From positions 93,881,447 through 93,945,446 of the forward strand of contig OX344761.1 in NCBI GenBank assembly GCA_947034895.1: 64,000 nucleotides of DNA, given 5' to 3'. Source of the stretch: Rhytidiadelphus loreus. Its lineage: Eukaryota; Streptophyta; Bryopsida; Hypnales; Hylocomiaceae. A program made the translations under genes and the position numbers. Positions 58,134-64,000 of this stretch are shown in pieces. A model generated the notes under the pieces. It was given only the letters and a program-made list of their open reading frames with translations, had not been told where the DNA came from and made no database searches. The first letter of the stretch is position 1, and each line of letters opens with the position of its first letter.

Positions 58134-61100
58134 CCATTTGTACATTCAGGAGAAGAAGAAATCTCTTACAACTTCAAGAATTTGAATCACTTGACAATAT
58201 TGAAGTTATTTGGACCTCAATTGAAGACACTACCAAAAAGTGTGGAAAATATAAAATCATTGAAGTCATTAAAACTCCATTGTTCAAGTATATGGTCGCT
58301 TCCAAAAGCAATGTTTAGTTCATTTTTGACATTGCTTGATTTGAGTGGATGTTCCAAGCTATCGACATTGCCAAATGCATTGGGGAACTTGTCTTCTTTG
58401 ACATCACTTGATGTGAGTGAATGTTCCAAGCTATGGACATTGCCAGATGCATTGGGGAACTTGTCTTCTTTGACATCACTCAATTTAAGACAATGTTCCA
58501 ACCTATCGACATTGCCGGATGCATTGGGGAACTTGTCGTCTTTGACATCACTTGATCTGAGTGATTGTTCCAAGCTATCGACATTGCCAGATGCATTGGG
58601 GAACTTGTCTTCTTTGACATCATTTAATTTAAGTTGGTGTTCGAAGCTATCGACATTGCCGGATGCATTGGGGAACTTGTCTTCTTTGACATCACTAGAT
58701 TTGAGTGGATGTTCCAAGCTATCGACATTGCCAGATGCATTGGGGAACTTGTCTTCTTTGACATCACTCAATTTAAATAAATGTTCCAACCTATCGACAT
58801 TGCCGGATGTACTAGAGAACTTGTCTTCTTTGACATCACTCAATTTGAGTGAATGTTTCAGCCTATCAACATTGCTGGATGCATTGGGGAACTTGTCGTC
58901 TCTGACATCACTGAATTTGAGTTGCTGTATCAACCTATCGACATTGCCGGATGCATTGGAAAACTTGTCTTCTTTGACATCACTTGATTTGACTGCATGT
59001 TCCAAGCTATCGACATTGCCGGATGCATTGGGGAACTTGTCGTCTTTGACATCACTCAAATTGAGTTGGTGTTCCAAGCTATCGACCTTGCCGGATGCAT
59101 TGGAAAACTTGTCTTCTTTGACATCACTCAATTTGAAAGGATGTAGCAAGCTATCGACATTGCCAGATGCATTGGGGAACTTGTATTCTTTGACATCACT
59201 CAATTTGAGTAATTGTTCCAAGCTATCGACATTGCCAGATGCATTGGGGAACTTGTCTTCTTTGACATCACTCAAATTGAATTGGTGTTTCAACCTATCG
59301 ACATTGCCGGATGCATTGGGGAACTTGTCTTCTTTGACATCACTCCATTTGAGTGGATGTTCCAACCTATCGACATTGCCGGATGCATTGGGGAGCTTGT
59401 CTTCTTTGACATCACTCCATTTGAGTGATTGTTCCAACCTATCGACATTGCCGGATGCATTGGGGAACTTGTCTTCTTTGACATCACTCCATTTGAGTGG
59501 ATGTTCCAACCTATCGACATTGCCGGATGCATTGGGGAACTTGTCATCTTTGACATCACTCCATTTGAGTGAATGTTCCAACCTCTCAACATTGTTGGAG
59601 GCATTGGAGAACTTTCCTTCTTTGACATCACTCTATTTGAGTGAATGTTCCAACCTATCGACATTGCCGGATGCATTGGGGAACTTGTCTTCTTTGACAT
59701 CACTCAATTTGAGTGAATGTTTCCAGCTATCGACCTTGCCAGATGCATTGGGGAACTTGTCTTCTTTGACATCATTCAATTTGAGTAAATGTTCCAAGCT
59801 ATCGACATTGCCAGATGCATTGGGGAACTTGTCTTCTTTGACATCACTCAATTTGACTAAATGTTCCAAGCTATCGACATTGCCAGATGCATTAGGGAAC
59901 TTGTCTTCTTTGACATCACTCAATTTGAGTAATTGTTTCAAGCTATCGACATTGCCGGATGCATTGGGGAACTTGTCTTCTTTGACATCACTCAATTTGA
60001 TAGGATGTATCAAGCTATCGACATTGCCAGATGCATTGGGGAACTTGTCTTTTTTGACATCACTTGATTTGAGGTTCTGTTTCAACCTATCAACATTGCC
60101 GGATGCATTGGGGAACTTGTCTTTTTTGACATTATTCAATTTGAGACAATGTTCCAACATATCGACATTACCTGATGCATTGGGGAACTTGTCTTCTTTG
60201 ACATCACTCAATTTGAGACAATGTTCCAACCTATCGACATTGCCGGATGCATTGGGGAACTTGTCTTCTTTGACATTACTCAATTTGAGACAATGTTCCA
60301 ACCTATCGACATTGCCGGAAGCATTGGGGAACTTGTCTTCTTTGACATTACTTGAATTGACTGAATGTTCCAAGCTATCGACCTTGCCGGATGCATTGGG
60401 GAACTTGTCTTCTTTGACATCAATCCATTTAAGACAATGTTCCAACCTATCGACATTTCCGGATACATTGGGGAACTTATTTTCTTTGACATCACTCAAT
60501 TTGAGACAATGTTCCAACCTATCGACATTGCCAGATGCATTGGGGAACTTGTCTTTTTTGACATTACTTGATTTGAGTGAATGTTCCAAGCTATCGACAT
60601 TGCCAGATGCATTGGGAAACTTGTCCTCTTTGACATCACTTGATTTGAGTGGATGTTCCAACCTATCGACATTGCCGTTTGTATTGGGGAACTTGTCTTC
60701 TTTGACATCACTCAATTTGAGTGAATGTTTCCAGCTATCGACATTGCCGGATGCATTGGGGAATTTGTCTTCTTTGACATCACTTGATTTGAGTGAATGT
60801 TCCAACCTATCGACATTGCCGGATGCATTGGGGAACATCTCTTCTTTGACATCACTTGATTTGAGTGAATGTTCCAAGCTATCGACATTGCCAGATGCAT
60901 TGGGGAACTTGTCTTCTTTAACATCACTTGATTTGAGTGGATGTTCCAACCTATCGACATTGCCGGATGCATTGGGGAATTTGTCTTCTTTGACATCACT
61001 TGATTTGAGTGAATGTTCCAACCTATCGACATTGCCGGATGCATTGGGGAACATCTCTTCTTTGACATCACTTGATTTGAGTGAATGTTCCAAGCTATCG

Positions 61101-62381
61101 ACATTGCCAGATGCATTGGGGAACTTGTCTTCTTTAACATCACTTGATTTGAATGGATGTTCCAACCTATCGACTGTGCCGTTTGCATTGGGGAACTTGT
61201 CTTCTTTGACATCACTCAATTTGAGTGAATGTTTCCAGCTATCGACATTGCCGGATGCATTGGGGAACTTGTCTTCTTTGACATCACTCAATTTGATAGG
61301 ATGTATCAAGCTATCGACATTGCCAGACGCATTGGGGAACTTGTCTTCTTTGACATCACTCAATTTGACTAAATGTTCCAAGCTATCGACATTGCCAGAT
61401 ACATTGGGGAACTTATTTTCTTTGACATCACTCAATTTGAGTAATTGTTCCAAGCTATCGACATTGCCAGATGCATTGGGGAACTTGTCTTCTTTGACAT
61501 TACTTGATTTGAGTGAATGTTCCAAGCTATCGACATTGCCAGATGCATTGGGGAACTTGTCTTCTTTAAAATCACTTGATTTGAGTGGATGTTCCAACCT
61601 ATCGACATTGCCGTTTGCATTGGGGAACTTGTCTTCTTTGACATCACTCAATTTGAGTGAATGTTTCCAGCTATCGACATTGCCGGATGCATTGGGGAAC
61701 ATGTCTTCTTTGACATCACTCAATTTGACTACATGTTCCAAGCTATCCACATTGCCAGATGCATTGGGGAACATGTCTTCTTTGACATCACTCAATTTGA
61801 GTAAATGTTCCAACCTATTGACATTGCCGGATGCATTGGAGAACTTGTCTTCTTTGACATCACTCAATTTGAGTGAATGTTTCCAGCTATCGACATTGCC
61901 GGATGCATTGGGGAACATGTCTTCTTTGACATCACTCAATTTGAGACAATGTTCCAACCTATCGACATTGCCGGATGCATTGGGGAACATGTCTTCTTTG
62001 ACATCACTTGATTTGAGTGGATGTTCCAACCTATTGACATTGCCGGATGCATTGGGGAACTTGTCTTTTTTGACATCACTCCATTTGAGTGAATGTTCCA
62101 ACCTATCGACATTGCCGGATGCATTGGGGAACTTGTCTTCTTTGACATCACTCCATTTGAGTGGATGTTCCAACCTATCAACATTGTTGGAGGCATTGGA
62201 GAACTTGTCTTCTTTGACATCACTCTATTTGAGTGAATGTTCCAACCTATCGACATTGCCGGATGCATTGGGGAACTTGTCTTCTTTGACATCACTCCAT
62301 TTGAGTGAATGTTCCAAGCTATCAACATTGTTGGAGGCATTGGAGAACATTCCTTTCTTTGACATCACTCCATTTGAGTGA
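58134..62381 (+). CDS. Receptor LRR exon, about 56 near-identical repeats
   Basis: After an entry part (NFKNLNHLTILKLFGPQLKT, LKSLKLHCSSIWSLPKAMF) the frame consists of 24-residue LRRs, consensus LSTLPDALGNLSSLTSLNLS-ECSN, each 72 bp and most differing at only a few bases. Variation is concentrated at the residues after LxLS (ECSN, ECFQ, GCSK, QCSN), on the concave face that binds ligand in LRR proteins. The frame ends at 62,381 because one unit has an extra T (62,352-62,360), replacing SLTSL with FFDITPFE and a stop. The expected role is ligand sensing and autoinhibition of the NB-ARC. The number of repeats is far above the usual 10-30, so the copy number may vary between individuals and assemblies. 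Confidence 0.88.
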   Translation, partial: PFVHSGEEEISYNFKNLNHLTILKLFGPQLKTLPKSVENIKSLKSLKLHCSSIWSLPKAMFSSFLTLLDLSGCSKLSTLPNALGNLSSLTSLDVSECSKLWTLPDALGNLSSLTSLNLRQCSNLSTLPDALGNLSSLTSLDLSDCSKLSTLPDALGNLSSLTSFNLSWCSKLSTLPDALGNLSSLTSLDLSGCSKLSTLPDALGNLSSLTSLNLNKCSNLSTLPDVLENLSSLTSLNLSECFSLSTLLDALGNLSSLTSLNLSCCINLSTLPDALENLSSLTSLDLTACSKLSTLPDALGNLSSLTSLKLSWCSKLSTLPDALENLSSLTSLNLKGCSKLSTLPDALGNLYSLTSLNLSNCSKLSTLPDALGNLSSLTSLKLNWCFNLSTLPDALGNLSSLTSLHLSGCSNLSTLPDALGSLSSLTSLHLSDCSNLSTLPDALGNLSSLTSLHLSGCSNLSTLPDALGNLSSLTSLHLSECSNLSTLLEALENFPSLTSLYLSECSNLSTLPDALGNLSSLTSLNLSECFQLSTLPDALGNLSSLTSFNLSKCSKLSTLPDALGNLSSLTSLNLTKCSKLSTLPDALGNLSSLTSLNLSNCFKLSTLPDALGNLSSLTSLNLIGCIKLSTLPDALGNLSFLTSLDLRFCFNLSTLPDALGNLSFLTLFNLRQCSNISTLPDALGNLSSLTSLNLRQCSNLSTLPDALGNLSSLTLLNLRQCSNLSTLPEALGNLSSLTLLELTECSKLSTLPDALGNLSSLTSIHLRQCSNLSTFPDTLGNLFSLTSLNLRQCSNLSTLPDALGNLSFLTLLDLSECSKLSTLPDALGNLSSLTSLDLSGCSNLSTLPFVLGNLSSLTSLNLSECFQLSTLPDALGNLSSLTSLDLSECSNLSTLPDALGNISSLTSLDLSECSKLSTLPDALGNLSSLTSLDLSGCSNLSTLPDALGNLSSLTSLDLSECSNLSTLPDALGNISSLTSLDLSECSKLSTLPDALGNLSSLTSLDLNGCSNLSTVPFALGNLSSLTSLNLSECFQLSTLPDALGNLSSLTSLNLIGCIKLSTLPDALGNLSSLTSLNLTKCSKLSTLPDTLGNLFSLTSLNLSNCSKLSTLPDALGNLSSLTLLDLSECSKLSTLPDALGNLSSLKSLDLSGCSNLSTLPFALGNLSSLTSLNLSECFQLSTLPDALGNMSSLTSLNLTTCSKLSTLPDALGNMSSLTSLNLSKCSNLLTLPDALENLSSLTSLNLSECFQLSTLPDALGNMSSLTSLNLRQCSNLSTLPDALGNMSSLTSLDLSGCSNLLTLPDALGNLSFLTSLHLSECSNLSTLPDALGNLSSLTSLHLSGCSNLSTLLEALENLSSLTSLYLSECSNLSTLPDALGNLSSLTSLHLSECSKLSTLLEALENIPFFDITPFE

Positions 62382-64000
62382 ATGTTCCAACCTATCGACA
62401 TTGCCGGATGCATTGGGGAACTTGTCTTCTTTGACATCACTCCATTTGAGTGAATGTTCCAACCTATCAACATTGTTGGAGGCATTGGGGAACTTGTCTT
62501 CTTTGACATCACTCTATTTGAGTGAATGTTCCAACCTATCGGCATTGCCGGATGCATTGGGGAACTTGTCTTCTTTGACATCACTCCATTTGAGTGAATG
62601 TTCCAAGCTATCAACATTGTTGGAGGCATTGGAGAACATTCCTTTCTTTGACATCACTCCATTTGAGTGAATGTTCCAACCTATCGACATTGCCGGATGC
62701 ATTGGGGAACATGTCTTCTTTGACATCACTCAATTTGAGTGAATGTTTCCAGCTATCGACATTGCCGGATGCATTGGGGAACATGTCTTCTTTGACATCA
62801 CTTGATTTGAATGAATGTTTCCAGCTATCGACATTGCCGGATGCATTGGGGAACATGTCTGTTTTGACATTACTTGAATTGAGTGAATGTTCCAAGCTAT
62901 CGACCTTGCCGGATGCATTGGGGAACTTGTCTTCTTTGACATCACTCCATTTAAGACAATGTTCCAACCTATCAACATTGTAGGAGGCATTGGAGAACTT
63001 TCCTTCTTTGACATCACTCTATTTGAGTGAATGTTCCAACCTATCGACATTGCCGGATGCATTGGGGAACTTGTCTTCTTTGACATCACTCAATTTGAGA
63101 CAATGTTCCAACCTATCGACATTGCCAGATGCATTGGGGAACTTGTCTTCTTTGACATCACTCAATTTGACTAAATGTTTCCAGCTATCGACATTGCCAG
63201 ATGCATTGGGGAACTTGTCTTCTTTGACATCACTCTATTTGAGACAATGTTCAAACCTATCGACATTGCCGGATGCATTGGGGAACTTGTCTTCTTTGAC
63301 ATCACTCCATTTGAGTGAATGTTCCAACCTATCGACATTGCCGGATGCATTGGGGAACTTGTCTTCTTTGACATCACTCCATTTGAGTGAATGTTCCAAC
63401 CTATCGACATTGCCGGATGCATTGGGGAACTTGTCTTCTTTGACATCACTCCATTTGAGTGAATGTTCCAACCTATCAACATTGTTGGAGGCATTGGGGA
63501 ACTTGTCTTCTTTGACATCACTCTATTTGAGTGAATGTTCCAACCTATCGACATTGCCGGATGCATTGGGGAACTTGTCTTCTTTGACATCACTCCATTT
63601 GAGTGAATGTTCCAAGCTATCAACATTGTTGGAGGCATTGGAGAACATTCCTTTCTTTGACATCACTCCATTTGAGTGAATGTTCCAACCTATCGACATT
63701 GCCGGATGCATTGGGGAACTTGTCTTCTTTGACATCACTCAATTTGAGACAATGTTCCAACCTATCGACATTGCCGGATGCATTGGGAAACATCTCTTCT
63801 TTGACATCATTCAATTTGAGACAATGTTCCAACCTATCGACATTGCCGGATGCATTGGGGAACATGTCTTTTTTGACATCACTTGATTTGAATGAATGTT
63901 TCCAGCTATCGACATTGCCGGATGCATTGGGGAACATGTCTGTTTTGACATTACTTGAATTGAGTGAATGTTCCAAGCTATCGACCTTGCCGGATGCATT
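58330..64000 (+). repeat. 72 bp tandem array, about 79 units, open at the right window edge
   Basis: The unit attgggg-aacttgtcttctttgacatca...ccagatgc repeats without a break from the LRR exon to the end of the window. Higher-order structure is visible: a three-unit block of 216 bp with diagnostic aacatctcttctttgac and tctttaacatc variants at 60,834 and 61,050, and a four-unit block of 289 bp at about 62,305 and 62,594. This points to unequal crossing-over or gene conversion. Confidence 0.95.
62382..64000 (+). pseudogene. LRR repeats beyond the first frameshift
   Basis: LRR coding continues in shifted registers. Units with the same extra T lie at about 62,635-62,655 and 63,645-63,665, and a TAG (TTG to TAG) at 62,981-62,983 breaks the second register. 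After the third extra T the register equals that of the main exon. Unless this stretch is spliced out or edited, it is untranslated tail of the receptor mRNA. The window ends inside the array, so the true gene end is not seen. Confidence 0.7.

Noticed and set aside
58217..63999. Long minus-strand open frames with KWSDVKEDKFPNASGNVDRLE-type repeats as proteins
   Set aside because: They are the antisense image of the 72 bp LRR unit; the plus strand has a known fold, intron borders and a complete domain series.

Overview
The window reads as nuclear DNA of a land plant, most likely a moss. The main reason is the gene at the right end, which joins a protein kinase, an NB-ARC domain and leucine-rich repeats in one transcript; kinase-NB-LRR receptors are known from mosses. 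Supporting signs are GT-AG introns, AT-rich spacers and large amounts of DNA transposon sequence. No prokaryotic signals, rRNA or convincing intact tRNA were seen. All alignments were done by eye.

Bases 1-32,300 are a nest of transposons around a small set of lineage-specific genes. A kinase-like gene on the minus strand starts at 25,896 and ends at 2,855. It is cut twice: by a 7.1 kb CCGGA-rich insertion (18,264-25,367) and by a 14.3 kb hAT element (3,333-17,650). The hAT element has 21 bp perfect inverted ends and a perfect 8 bp target duplication (AATGCAAC). Removing both insertions with one copy of each flank rejoins the kinase in one frame (529+609+470 = 1608 nt). The hAT element carries its own transposase and, as apparent cargo, a coiled-coil/RING-like gene and a second kinase that is a paralogue of the gene it broke. 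The N-terminal domain of the RING-like protein occurs twice more, at 1-451 and 31,794-32,303. A spliced gene of unknown function lies at 28.55-29.88 kb. Every gene in this block has a G+C-rich minisatellite about 50-310 bp upstream of its start.

Bases 32,300-49,300 hold further transposon remains: a MULE-like gene with a SWIM-type C-terminus (33,513-37,478), a 118 bp tandem array (39.19-39.86 kb), a DUF7869-type gene (41,279-42,658) and a complete but decayed pogo-like element with 28 bp inverted ends (46,139-48,557). Most coding frames in 0-48 kb are long and open apart from isolated in-frame stops, many of which fit C-to-T change at Q, R or W codons.

Bases 49,300-64,000 carry the kinase-NB-ARC-LRR receptor: a spliced 5' leader with a long intron, a kinase exon, an NB-ARC exon, a small linker exon and a huge LRR exon of almost identical 72 bp units running off the right edge. 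A unit with one extra T occurs three times in the LRR array. The first copy closes the frame at 62,381, and the three together bring the original frame back.
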